A stretch of 64,000 nucleotides of DNA, from assembly GCA_035578155.1 (NCBI GenBank), contig JAPWDM010000024.1:2348501-2412500 (forward strand). The letters are read 5' to 3'. Source of the stretch: Brachynemurus nebulosus (lineage: Eukaryota; Arthropoda; Insecta; Neuroptera; Myrmeleontidae). The notes beneath the pieces are model-generated. The model was given only the letters and a program-made list of their open reading frames with translations, made no database searches and was not told the origin of the DNA. Within the stretch, counting starts at the first letter, position 1; each line of letters opens with the position of its first letter. Made by a program: the position numbers and the translations under genes. Below, piece by piece: positions 1-11,060 of this stretch.

Positions 1-317
1 TTGGATGGTGTTTTCTACCCCTAAAAAGCGTATTTAGCCGAAATAAAAAAAACACGTATTTAATATTTTTCGCTGTTTAATAAGTATGTTAAGTTTCATT
101 CAAATTGGCGAGTATTAGTTGGGTAGTGTTATTTGTCAGAATGTTTTGTCGATCTAGTTTTTTCAATATTTCTTTGCTCGTTTTCAGAATTTGTATTTTA
201 ATTTCTACGGACAAATAACTCATTCTTTTCTTCGATTTGAGTAACTTTTATTTGCTGATGTTGACCATTAATTGATCGAAACATATCAAATATTTTTCAA
301 TGATTTTTTTAGCGAAT

Positions 318-745
318 GTCGAAAATTTTGAAATTTTTTTCACCGTTAGTAAGTTAAAGTATTTGAATTCATTAAGTAATTAAATGATGTCCACAAGAAC
401 CTTACGGACTACCATAAGTTATATGAGATCCCTAGGACCCGTTTTTTACTGTTAGGATAAACTTTTTACTAAAATTATTTTAGATGAATAAAGGTTATGT
501 TGTATGATTTCCGCCAGGATTTACTGTTCCCATTATTGTAAAAAATAAACTAACCGACCGATTTTGAAAATTTTTTCACTGTTAGAGAACTAAATTATTT
601 TAGATGGATACAACTATGCTGCACAAAGTCCGTTCGGGTTCTTGGGTCCCAAAAATATCAAAACTAATTACCCAGCCGATTTTAAAAAATCTTTTACTCT
701 TAGAAAGCTAAACTATTTTAAATAGGTACAGTTCTTAGATGAGAT
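318..745. repeat. Degenerate ~120-bp tandem repeat
   Basis: About four diverged units follow each other. Each contains a version of 'ccgattttgaaaattttttc' then 'actgttag', 'aactaaattattttagatg' and 'gtccgcc'. Starts are near 318, 438, 558 and 676, so the period is about 120 bp. Units differ at many positions, so this is an old array. No open frame runs through it. The rest of the first 2.2 kb is AT-rich sequence in which I see nothing else. Confidence 0.6.
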
Positions 746-780
746 CCGCCAGTCCCCAAAATTTGGAAATTCGCTATGTT

Positions 781-2289
781 ATGCAGATGCTGCGACAGGG
801 GTATTGTTATTTATATATTCAATAAAAGATTATTATCAGTACAACGTCCACAAATTGTAAAAAGCTTATAAAAATGTACTAACATTGATAAAAAGAAAAA
901 TGTAGAAAACAACATTGTTTCGCAAAATGGTCCAATAAACTGGTACCACAATTGATAGTTTGATACCATTAGATTATTTTCTATAAGAAATGTAGTCCTT
1001 CTTTATGCTGACAAAACAACTGACAATTTGAAAGACAACATAACGTTTAATTTTATTAGATCAATATATCAAGAAAGAAGGTAATTTTTCGCGCTAAAAA
1101 TATGAAAAATTTGCTTTAAAGTTAGCGAAAACAATCTAAACGAACGAAAAAATAACTTCTTTCTATATCCCAATCAAATCTTGATTTGTACCATCCCCGC
1201 ATACGTCCCATAAAATCGGCTGAAGAATAGACTTTAAATAATATGTCTTTAAAGAAATTCGTTAATCTAAATTTTAAGCTCCTCCCATAATATATTTATA
1301 AAGATTTCTGTGTGTTAAAGTCTTAATTGGGGAGAAAATATCCCATCAGTTTTACATATTTTTTACTATTTCTGTTCTTAAATATCAATATCTAACACTA
1401 GTAAAAGTTTCTGTTTTTATGTATAAAAATATGACGATTTTTTCACACACTACAAATTTTTAGATAGGTCTTTCTTAGACAGAATGAAAACATAGGTTTT
1501 AAATATGAAACCTATTTTTCATTCTTGTTTATCTTTCAAAAGTTACATATTCATTTTTAAAATTTAAATTTGTGCAAGGAAAAGAGCACGGATTATCAAC
1601 ATTATTAGTCTGTATTTAACATCAAAAAGAGTGGCGCCAAGAATATTTTGAATTTGGTAGTCACATATAAAAATGTTTTACCACACACTTGACGATTTTT
1701 AATCTTGTATAATTATCGAACTTATTACTTATCTATTTTAATGTAAAAATTGTTTGTTTCGGCATTGCTGACATCAAATACGAGTCTAATGGCGATTGTT
1801 AATGCTAAATTACATTATTCTAGTCATATAATATTCTAATATTCCCGTGTCTGTCTCTTTGAAATGTTTAGATCACATTTTAATTAATTATGTACTGCTA
1901 AATAAAAAACGATCTTTTGTCTGGGAAATTTGAACAGATTATTAACCTAGGTCTCGAACTGCTATTTTCAAAAACTTAAGACCCGAGCACAGGCTCATCA
2001 CTCATCAAAATTGTCTAGGTGTCAACCAAAGGACAAATACACACATACATAGTTTTAAACTGTTACCAATGGGCATTGGCTAATAACGTATTATAAATCC
2101 TCAGAATGTTTGGGTAGGGGTGACACATAAGTAGGTATGTACATACATATTATGTAACTGACTAGCTGACAAAATAAACTAAATTGCACTGCATTACTCA
2201 TAAAAAAATATCGAAAACAGGGCATTAACTTTCATTTACATACTTAATAAATCTCTAACACGTACTGACAATTTAAACCGTTGGGTTTA
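781..2289. other. No recognisable gene
   Basis: AT-rich sequence with short A and T runs and no open frame of 60 codons on either strand. I see no TIRs, tRNA-like boxes or coding motifs here. Confidence 0.5.
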
Positions 2290-2400
2290 GAAGCACGAAA
2301 TGTTGCATAGGAGTTCCTTTTATAACGTAGGTGAGTACTAAGAAAGGATTTTTGAAAATTCGTCGCTGGGGTGAAAATCTGTATAGAAATTCGGCATTTT
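2290..2400 (+). repeat. Dispersed repeat, copy 1
   Basis: The segment with 'aggagttcc', 'gtgagtactaagaaagg' and 'atttttgaaaattcgtc' is matched in reverse complement at 28165-28335, where 'gacgaattttcaaaaatcct', 'ttcttagtgctcactta' and 'gggaactcctgtac' appear in mirrored order. Two diverged copies of a dispersed element are therefore present. Neither copy encodes protein and I cannot define the ends. Confidence 0.6.
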
Positions 2401-3464
2401 TGAAGTTAGAGATATATAAAAATATGAGGACTGTCATTCCAAAGTCAGCAATCTCAACTTTCTAAAAAAAAATGAGATAAAAATGGATAATAATAATATT
2501 TTTCCTCCTCTTTCGATTAGTAAATTTAGTTCTTTTAAAAATCACCTAGATCCTGGTGAAATGTAAGCGTAAATATTTCCGTTCATTTCAGATACTTCAA
2601 TCTCCATGCGTAATTGATAACAAACTCGACAATATTCAATATCAACCAATCAGAATCAAGAAGAAAATAATGTTGATAAGGTCTTGTGCGAACCATGTCC
2701 TGAATTGACCGAGTTTGTTGTTTAGTTGTATTAAATTTACACACTATATTGTTAACTTGTAAATTTTATAACAAAATAAATCCATCTGTAAAATGCAGAA
2801 AATACTAATCTTTTCAGGAAACTGAACATTATTACTGTACTCATTTTGTTTCAATAGTCTTGTCAGTGAAAAAAGAACTTACAGGTAACGACAAAAAACA
2901 TTAGGTTTTAAAAATTACAGGTAACACTCAAAACCTCCTGATTTCCTTAGAAGTTGCTTTTCTAAAAAAGATAAACCATTAATTTACACATGAGAACGTT
3001 TTATTTCATTTTTATAATATTAGGAAAATTGTGGAAAATACATCTGTAAAAAAGCTTAATAATAATTAATGTCTAAATTTCTTATTATCTCTTGATTTTA
3101 ATTCACATTATGCATTTTAATAGCCATTTTTTTTTTTAAACCATATAAAAAATCGCATAAAAAAGTCGCACAAAAAAGACGCATAAAAAAGGGTTTAGCT
3201 GTACTATATCCACTAAATACGAACTCATTGTGAGTACTCATAAACTTCTGGAATATAGGTATTAAGGACTAATCAGACTGGTGCGGGCGCACGGAACACT
3301 GTTCATAGTTCAAAAATATGTGAAACCAACAAAAACAGATATTTGGGAATATCTGTAAAAAATGGCGTCAAAAATATTATGTATTTGTATTTAAGAAAAA
3401 AAATAAAGCTTTAAAAAAATAATTGAAATCCATTGCTATGCCAAGAACAGATATAATAACCATA

Positions 3465-4503
3465 GGGCGGATGAAATAATTTTTCACAGGACCGGCTTAA
3501 CAATTTCAGTGTAATACTGTTAGACTGTTTGTATTTATGTAGGAGTCTGCTAGAGCAAATAGTGTTCCTTTACATGCATACATACATAAACTGATTAAAT
3601 TAAATCGAATTAACATATATTTTAGAAAATATTCCTAATTTTTCCTTCAAAAATGTTGATACAAAACTAGTATATCCTGCCAACAAACTACGCACAAATA
3701 AAAGTATATTAAGAAAAAAATGTAGGTATTTATTTCTTTTTTGTTGGTTAATATTTTTTATATATACTTTTGAGCATTGAATAAATAGAAGGAATACACT
3801 TATATACACAATCTATATGAAAATGAAGCCAAAAAAAGTGACTAAAGAGTTGACGAATATGGATGGTTAAACAAGATGGGATTTAAAAATTTTCTAGTTT
3901 TACTGATGTTATATTTGTTGGTATAAATATTTTTAGAGCATTTATTAATAAATACTCTCAAATTACAACAAAAATCACATAAATATTAGAAAATATTCAT
4001 TATCATCGATAGTTTGTAGGTATTATGTGTTTGTAGATTATAAAAGGTGTTAACCAATATGACGATTTTGCTTCAAAAAAATAATATCTAAAAAACTTCA
4101 TCTATTGTATGGTCAATACAAATATTCTAATATCAATATTATCTGTGGTTAATACATACATATTTATACGTACGATATGTCATCAAAATAAATTTTCGTT
4201 TATGCGCTTGAATGAAATGGACAACTAGAATAAATATTGCTTGAACTTGAATATAGGTATGTACCTGTGTACAACAATTAAAAATTTAAAAGAATTGTAA
4301 ACAAGGTACATATATTAAATTTAAAAAGTTAAACAGAGATAAAGAGTTTGTTTATCAATTGATACTCAAAGAAAGCCGCCGATGGCAACGGAGACAATAA
4401 ATTTTGTTTTATATATACCTGCGTAGCTAGTTAGACAAACAAATATTGCAAAACTTTAATTCAATAAAATTTGGGGCCCTTTTCTATTTTTGATATAAAT
4501 AAA
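3465..4503 (+). mobile_element. Truncated copy of the 87-bp-TIR DNA element
   Basis: Starts with a terminal repeat (gggcggatgaaataatt, then 'cacaggaccggcttaac') nearly identical to that of the intact element at 33291-34553, and runs for about 1.04 kb as the reverse complement of that element's right part. The match ends near 'ggggcccttttctatttttg' and the far terminal repeat is missing. At 4512 a fragment of another repeat (the foldback family) begins. No transposase frame is seen; the 69-codon minus-strand frame inside is not conserved as protein. Likely a non-autonomous element broken on one side by a later event. Confidence 0.75.
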
Positions 4504-4511
4504 TATAAAAA

Positions 4512-4610
4512 AAAATACGTGTCGCTTATTTTCTAGTGTTCTACAACTTATTTAAATTTCATCAAAATCGATAGGTCCGGCCTTGGGATCTTTACTTGTT
4601 AGTAACATGT
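4512..4610 (-). repeat. Fragment of the foldback family (TTACTAACAAGGA end)
   Basis: On the minus strand it reads from 'gttactaacaag' to 'gttgtagaacactagaaaat' and 'gcgacacgtattt'. The same order of motifs occurs in the right arm of the foldback element at 13804-15398 and in the fragment at 53319-53530. Only the terminal ~100 bp is present. Confidence 0.5.
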
Positions 4611-5075
4611 ACTGTACTAAATGTACCAGATTTCCACACGTCTTAATTCAGAATAAAAATTATTTTAGTGTGATACCATTAGAATACCTTCATGAAACTT
4701 TGTATACAACTTACTTAAGAAATTGGGTATAATATACATATTTTTTTTTTCAGAAAAATTAAAAATTTCGATTTTGGATTTCTTATAAAAATTAGTTTTC
4801 TGGATTATGGAGAAAGGGTTAAATTTGAACTGCATTATCATGCTATATGTCAAATTAAAGCCCTTTTAATTCTGAAATTAATGGTACCAGTTTCAGCTTT
4901 CTGTTTATGATTATGAATAGTTTTTGAGTTATACAGTCTGTTAAGTAAGATCGTGGTCGACCATACTCAAAACTGGTAAAAGTATTTCTCTAAATATTTT
5001 GTGAGCAGATAGAGTGAACCTTTGTCATCGATGCAAATGAAAAAAAAACATCACGTGATTAATTAACGGCCCCTA

Positions 5076-5836
5076 ATGAGAGAAGCATTAGATAGTATTA
5101 ATGAGGGATTAGAAGTGAATGGTATTTTGATAAACAACATAAGGTATACAGACGATACGATCATTGTGACTAGTTCCGAAAATAGATTGCAAAAAATGCT
5201 AGACAGTATAATAAATTATAGTGAAAAGCCGGGATTAAAAATAAACGTTAAAAAAAGGTGGTAATGGCTTTCTCGAAAAAAGAAACTAACGGGCTCTATA
5301 TATAAAATGCAATAATATAAAAATCAATCAAGTTAAAAATTTCAAATATTTGGGTGAAATTTTTAACAATAAAAATAATCAGTGTTAAAATTAAAGCCAA
5401 GATAGCTCATGCTAAAACCGTGTTTTACAAACTAAAACGATTTTTGTTAAATAGTAAAATCAAAAACAGTATAAAAGTACGTTTTTTGAAATGTTATGTA
5501 CGACCTATTGTATTTTATTGCTGTCAAACATTGAAAATAATAAATGTAAAATGGAATTCGTTTACATCTAACGATAAAGTACTAAAACAAATTAATGAAC
5601 AAATGACCTTAGTTAAAACAATTAAAAGACGGAAATTATCATATTTTGGGCATATTATGCGATTGGATACCTACTTTGTGCAGCAAGTGGTTTTCATGGG
5701 AAGGCTAAAGGCAACGAGGCCATAAGAAGATATCGCTGTTGGATACCCAATCCGCTATGCAAGAGACAGCGAAAAATGGAAAAATGTGGTCTCCAGTATC
5801 GCCTAGGAGATACGGAACTCTTCATCATCATCATAT
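5076..5836 (+). pseudogene. 5'-truncated, frameshifted RTE-like LINE reverse transcriptase
   Basis: The first open stretch (5076-5264) encodes the palm region of a non-LTR retrotransposon reverse transcriptase, with NNIRYTDDTIIV where functional enzymes have the catalytic YADD box, followed by SEKPGLKINVKK. After a frameshift near 5265 comes FKYLGEIFNN, then (5354-5722) AKIAHAKTVFYKLKRF, RFLKCYVRPIVFYCCQT, NEQMTLVKTIKRRKLSYFGH and IMR, and finally (5739-5830, another frame) RYARDSEKWKNVVSSI. This order matches the thumb and C-terminus of insect endonuclease-reverse transcriptase proteins of the RTE type. Part of the C-terminal region between CCQT and NEQMT is shortened. Endonuclease and N-terminal RT are absent, as expected for a 5'-truncated LINE insertion. 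The sequence ends in a short tcatcatcat run, a typical RTE-type 3' tail. It is a dead copy; exact clade needs a profile search. Confidence 0.85.
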
Positions 5837-5839
5837 TGA

Positions 5840-7800
5840 AATACAAATCTTATACAATATATGTATATACATATTTATCAAATGTAAATTTTTTCTATTA
5901 CAATTCATTATAAACAGTTTTTAAAACTTATAAATTTAAATATCGAATAGGAAATTTGAGATTCCTATTGTTCAGAAAAATAATAATTTATTAAATAAAA
6001 TATTGATACCGCCATCATTTTATTTCAATACTACAATGTCAAAACGATTTCTTTGTTCTAAAATTAATTACTTTTGTTTAGTCAAGAAAATAGGTTACTG
6101 TTTAAAAACAAATCTTTGTTTAAAAAAAATATTTTTTTTTGTATTATCGAGAGCATCACTGAAAATCATCCTGTCATCTTTCACAGTGTAATTAAAATTA
6201 CAATTAATGCGAAATGATCTTTAAAATATTTTTTATTTTTATTTCTGTCTTTAAATGAAACAGTCGATAATATGTATTACCTTCTAAAAAGGCATATTTA
6301 TGCATACCAACAAGGGAATTGTACTCTGATGATTTTAAACGGAAAATTTTCAAAAACGTTACTCTTTTCACACATTTGCAATAACAGCTATGATTAATTA
6401 TTAAATAAATAGCAGTCTCTTTTATAAACTTGTATGCCTGGTAGGTATATGGAAAATTCAATATAATAATAAGAACTTAATGATATGCATATTAGTGTTG
6501 AGACGAGATTAATCTTTTATTAGTACACATGAACCAATTCATTGAAATAGCTCCCTAAAAGTTGTAAGTTTCTTGATCTAATATCATTAATTTATTTGTA
6601 AGATGCCGCTAATGTAATTTGTGAGAAATATGAACAATGGATAAAAATTATTCAGCTGTAACAGCTTTGAATAGGTATAACTCCAGTTTCAGAAATAACG
6701 TTGACGACTAAAAAAAATTTACAGGGCTGGAATGAAATTGGCCGAAACACAGAAATTATTGTTATTAATTTTTCTTATTATAAAGGGGAGTTTTTATTTT
6801 TTTGTTTTCAAAAAATCGATTTTTCTTTTCATATTTTTAATAGAAAACATTACAATCAATTTTTGTTTTCACATTTTTAATTTTTTTAAAATAAAAACCC
6901 CACTGGCAAAAAAAATATACCCCTAGTTAATAAAATCATTGAGAAAAAAATTATTGAAAACTGCCCTTGTTTTGGTCTCTCCCTTAAAAATTAGAACTCT
7001 CCCTTAATGTATGCACAAACCAATACAGGTGGATGCCATATAATTTTATTGTACTACTTGACCCATACCGAAACAGTCAAGTAGGTAATAATTTCTGAAC
7101 AATTAAAGTCAAGTGGATGTTGATCACCGACACTCCGACAAAGAAAATTTAATACGTGATCAATATGCTACGGGTTCCTCTTATGTCAATTAATTCATAG
7201 ATGCTTAGAGTATATTTCTGGACCGTTCAGACCTACGGTATCATTTGCACGCAAAAGTTATTAAACCGTAATCATATCGTATACTTGACATAGTAGGAAA
7301 TAAAATACTTGACATATAAGTAAATTATTAGTTATTTAGCTAGAAAATAACAAACTAGAATTTTTTTTTGAAAATTTAAATTTTGTTAACAAATTGATTG
7401 TTAACAGAATGACAAAATCATTTTTAGGAGGACATCTGTATTATCAATCGATATTATTAATACATTCATTCCGAACTTTTTTCAAACAGCGAAATTGATA
7501 CCTTGGTGCTGTAGCCTTGGTGTTGTGGGTGTACAAAGCGTTGTCTTGATAGAGGGGTAGATGGTAGAGGTATTAAACACCTGACCGGTTTACTTTTCTT
7601 GTGGTTTTATGACTTGGGTTGTTCGCTGTAACAGCACGATTTTTACGTTCGATAAAACACACACACTGTACAAAAGTACGACATCTCAAAAATCACACCT
7701 CAAATTTTGGAAATTTATTTATTCCAGTTTCCAGAAGTGCATATAGAAATATATACTTAAATATTGTAAAGTATTTAGTAGACTAGAAGTAAAAATTTCG
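5840..7800. other. No recognisable gene
   Basis: AT-rich sequence. The short open frames here (62-85 codons) show no domain motif and are rich in residues encoded by A/T runs. A short direct repeat of 'tctcccttaa' lies at about 6977-7005. Nothing else was supportable. Confidence 0.45.
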
Positions 7801-7809
7801 AAAACTTTA

Positions 7810-7950
7810 TAATTTTATGTTTGTTGGTCTGTTTGTGTATCGGTTCATCGGTCTGTCATTACATCCCAATAATTGCTACATTTTTCGGCCTATGAACACG
7901 AAATTTTCTATGTACATGTTACAGGTGTAAATCTCAATTGACGGCTGTCC
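7810..7950 (+). repeat. Dispersed repeat, copy 1 of a second family
   Basis: Contains 'tttttcggcctatgaacacg', 'attttctatgtacatg' and 'ttacaggtgtaaatctcaat'. The reverse complement of 26925-27030 carries the same modules in the same order ('tctttcggcctatgg', 'attttctatgtacaagc', 'tacaggtgtaaatttcaatt'). The two copies are diverged and not coding. Confidence 0.65.
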
Positions 7951-8140
7951 GTGCAATATAACGGTAATCCGGACCGGTCTATCCACATACTAATTCAAAA
8001 TGTTTACATACAATTTTTTAAACTTATTTCATGAGCAGAGTTTCTTTTAAGTTTATAATACATTTACTTTTTTATTTGCACTTAATTTCCTTGACAAATA
8101 TATTAATATTTTTATATTTATATTATTAAAATTAAATACA

Positions 8141-8176
8141 ATTATTTTGCCTCGGATCTCGGAACCTTTTCTGAGA
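8141..8176. repeat. Short imperfect hairpin
   Basis: 'gcctcggatctcgg' pairs with 'ctgagatcgaggc' around a loop of about 8 bases. Isolated inverted repeat of unknown role in otherwise uninformative AT-rich DNA. Confidence 0.4.
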
Positions 8177-8394
8177 TCGAGGCACGTCCAGACCGTTGAT
8201 CATCTTTAACCGACCCATTTCCAGTTTTGAATCGTTGAATCGATTCAAAGACTCAGTCTACATTATCGCCGTACACTGATTTTAACGTATCCTGGCCTTC
8301 TTTGGCACTTTTTTGCAATTTAAAACAAAATTTAATGTTACCACGTTATTCGATAGCCATGATGCACGACAGATACGGTAAACACGACCTTGCT

Positions 8395-8505
8395 CTTTCT
8401 ACTCTGGAAATTGGCCTGTAAGTTGTAACTTGTTCTAACGTGGCACCGACTGACTCAAAGAATCAGGCTATTGGATTTGTTATTTCAAATTTATATAACG
8501 TCAAT
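8395..8505 (+). repeat. Dispersed repeat, copy 1 of a third family
   Basis: Shares 'aacttgttctaacgtg', 'caccgact', 'aatcaggcta' and 'tttgttatttcaaatttata' plus 'taacgtca' with 19138-19241 in the same orientation, at roughly 85% identity by eye. Ends are not defined and no protein is encoded. Confidence 0.65.
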
Positions 8506-9269
8506 AGTTGCTGCTCTGAAAATTGATTCACCGTATTTTTTGATCACACGCCGTCTATCATCTAATATGTAAAAAAGTATATGAAAGTCAAACGTTAAGG
8601 TCCAATACGTGTCAACTTCTTCCGTTTTACGGTAACTTTTGTATTGAATCGTATAATATTGTCGAAATCTTTTATATTAAATTGTATAATATGTGAGCTG
8701 AATCAATGACTTGAAAATCACTATGAATCACTCTTGAGTGAACGAAGTTCAACGCAACACAAGTAACGTTAATTCATTATGTATTATTATATTATTAGTA
8801 GTATTTCCTTTTTTGTTGGTATTTCTTAATATTTTTAAATAATTGAAAATAATATTTGTTTTTATAAAAGATTTCCATCATTAATAAATTATTATGATAT
8901 TTTAATTATCTATACAAATATAAGTTACCTTGAGCAAAGTTTAAAAAAAATGCATATTTCGTATACGTTAGAGATGATATCTTATGTACATATTTCAGAA
9001 GGAAATTTATGTCTTACAAGGTTATTTACGGGAAGCATATATCATCCGAACAAAAGACTGTCGTACTAATAGTTTTATATTTTTTATCAAAGAAAAACCA
9101 GGATTTAAAATAGTAAATTAAAAATAAAACAGCATACAGGAATCAACGCAAGCAAAAACAGAAAATTAACTTGTCTTGTCGGACGGATAAATGACAGACA
9201 GGTCGCAATTCTTGTCCAAATTTTAAAAATTCGATTTCTATGGATTCGTTAACTATCAGAATAAAACAC
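8506..9269. other. No recognisable gene
   Basis: AT-rich DNA without long open frames, repeats shared within the window, or coding motifs that I can see. Confidence 0.4.
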
Positions 9270-9271
9270 TA

Positions 9272-10211
9272 GAGAAGACTGGGGACACTTGATCCCCATT
9301 TTGGTTCTCCGCTCAAATCTCATAAAATAATACTATTTTTCAGGATATTTTTTCATTACTAAATAGAAAATATATCCTTCTACCTTCTTGTATCACTAAA
9401 TCATGAAATATATCTGCGTTTCCATTTATTTCTTTCATTTTCTCAGAACACTACAAAAGGATCAAGTGTCCCCTGTTCTGGGAAACTTGATCCCGGTATC
9501 GGGTAAACATGACCCATACCTTACTGCACTATATAAATTAATAAAAAGTTGGTTTGGTATGAAATATGTCAACAAATCTAGTTTAGTGAAAAATGAAAAA
9601 GTAAAATTATTCTCATATTTTATGAAATATAATATATCATCCTACTGACAACATTACGATCAAAATTCTCACAAAAAATATGTTTAATTATCACAAAAAA
9701 CGAAAATACGTCACTGTTCTGAAGTTGTCTATTATAAACTTTCAAAATGACATTGAGTCATTGTTGGTGTTCGAGACGAAAATTTTGTTAGCCTAACGTT
9801 AGCTAATCGATCTTTCACCGTAACAAACCAGAGGGCACGCATTCAAAAAATTAACATACATTATATATTAAAAGAACAATTTCTAACATGGTCACTGATT
9901 ATTTTTATTCCATAATTTTTAAATGTGGCTGTACTTCAGAAATTAAGTATTTATACCGTGAAAAACCATGAAAAAATATTTAACGTGCACTAATTTTTTG
10001 AATCAGAGCCCTCTAGTTTGTAACGGTGAAAGCTCCGTTTACTAACATTAGTTCCGTTAGGCTAACAAAATTTTCGTCTCGAACGCCAGCATTGACAATA
10101 ACAGTTAAGATCAGTGTTGCACGTATTGATACATATTAAAAATAAGGTGTAGTTTTCTATTTATGGCCTGGAGATCAAGTCTCTCAAGGAATCAAGTGTC
10201 CCCAGTCTCCC
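9272..10211. mobile_element. TA-flanked TIR element (Tc1/mariner-like MITE)
   Basis: The left end gagaagactggggacacttg and the reverse complement of the right end gggagactggggacacttga are inverted repeats of about 22 bp. Each end is bordered by TA (9270-9271, 10212-10213), as in Tc1/mariner insertions. The GGGGACACTTGATCC motif recurs inside ('ggatcaagtgtcccc' at about 9459). An 81-codon open frame at 9403-9648 just translates these repeats and shows no transposase motif. A second inverted-repeat unit is nested at 9759-10094. Non-autonomous; family assignment rests on the TA duplication only. Confidence 0.7.
9759..10094. mobile_element. Nested inverted-repeat element (hAT-like ends)
   Basis: Two arms of about 100 bp, 9759-9862 and 9990-10094, are inverted copies: 'ttcgagacgaaaattttgtt' and 'agcctaacg' on the left, 'cgttaggctaac' and 'aaaattttcgtctcgaa' on the right, followed further in by 'ctttcaccgtaac' / 'gtaacggtgaaag' and 'agagggc' / 'gccctct'. 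The ends resemble CAnTGnTGG, a hAT-like terminus, but I see no convincing duplicated target. It lies inside the TA-flanked element 9272-10211. Confidence 0.6.
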
Positions 10212-10402
10212 TATTGATTTTCATGATAAATAATTAATTGATTAAATAATTTAATTATAATCTAAAAAAATAGACAACACCATAGATATACTAGATTAAG
10301 TGTACACATAAAAATCTGTCGTCAGTAGGAGGCCTTTCGAGATTCGAGGCCTTCTCATAACTTAGGTGAACACTTGTTCACAGGCAGTGAGCGGGTGCAC
10401 AT

Positions 10403-10610
10403 CAGGGTTGGCATGTTTAAAACAAAATGTTTTAAATCACATGTTTTAAACAGTTTAAAACACAATCTAAATAAAACATGTTTGAAATTAAAGTGTTTTA
10501 AACAATGTTTTAAGCTATGTTTAAAACAAATAAAAAACAAATATACCTCGCTAAATAAAAAACATTACATATTAAACTACGTTTTGAACAATCTTTAATT
10601 AAATTCTTTC
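10403..10610 (+). mobile_element. One-ended hAT-like fragment with TGTTTTAAACA repeats
   Basis: Begins with cagggttggcatg, a hAT-like terminus, and continues with at least eight copies of the near-palindrome tgttttaaaca in both orientations. Dense subterminal motif arrays of this kind occur in the other hAT-type elements of this window. No right terminus (ccaaccctg) was found, so this is a solo end. The 74- and 61-codon frames on opposite strands are products of the palindromic repeats. Confidence 0.5.
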
Positions 10611-10647
10611 GGTTAAATTATAAATAAAATGTACTGAAATAAAAAAA

Positions 10648-10845
10648 TAACCCTTTCGCAGCATTCTATATAACACAGCGAATTTCCGTTTAAAAAAATT
10701 AGTTTTTCTCGGAAACTATAGTGATTTTTTTGTGTGATTTTTTCTCCTCGTTTCAATGGTATAAAAAAACGTCGCAAAAATTTTTGAATAAAGGGAAATT
10801 TTGGCAAAAAACTAATTTTTTCCACGAAAATTGCTAAAAAAGCCA
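10648..10845 (+). repeat. Dispersed repeat, shared with 23123-23400
   Basis: Order of modules 'cgcagcattctatataacac', 'agcgaatttcc', 'ggaaacta', 'caatggtat', 'gtcgcaaaaatttttgaa' and 'agggaaattttggcaa' is repeated in direct orientation at 23123-23400, where an extra ~80 bp is present. Non-coding. Confidence 0.65.
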
Positions 10846-10986
10846 TGTTCCAGGCATCGGACGGGTCTGGTTAATGAACTCATCCAACGGTTCCAATATT
10901 TTCACCAAAAAATAGGACCTTTCGTTCGAGAGTTATCGTGCGGACATATGGAGGGGTCAGTGTAAAAGTGAACCAAGTCCATAAAA

Positions 10987-10989
<3 letters not shown>

Positions 10990-11059
<70 letters not shown>
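10990..11059. repeat. (TA)n microsatellite
   Basis: About 35 uninterrupted TA units. Unlike the TA tracts at 18.8, 22.7 and 61.3 kb it is not embedded in the 1.7-kb repeat element. Confidence 0.95.

Positions 11060-11060
<1 letters not shown>

Noticed and set aside
5076..5725. Active LINE
   Set aside because: The catalytic box reads YTDD, there are at least two frameshifts, and the endonuclease and N-terminal RT are missing.
10325..10356. Hairpin around 'ggcctttcgagattcgaggcc'
   Set aside because: Short, imperfect and isolated; not distinguishable from chance.
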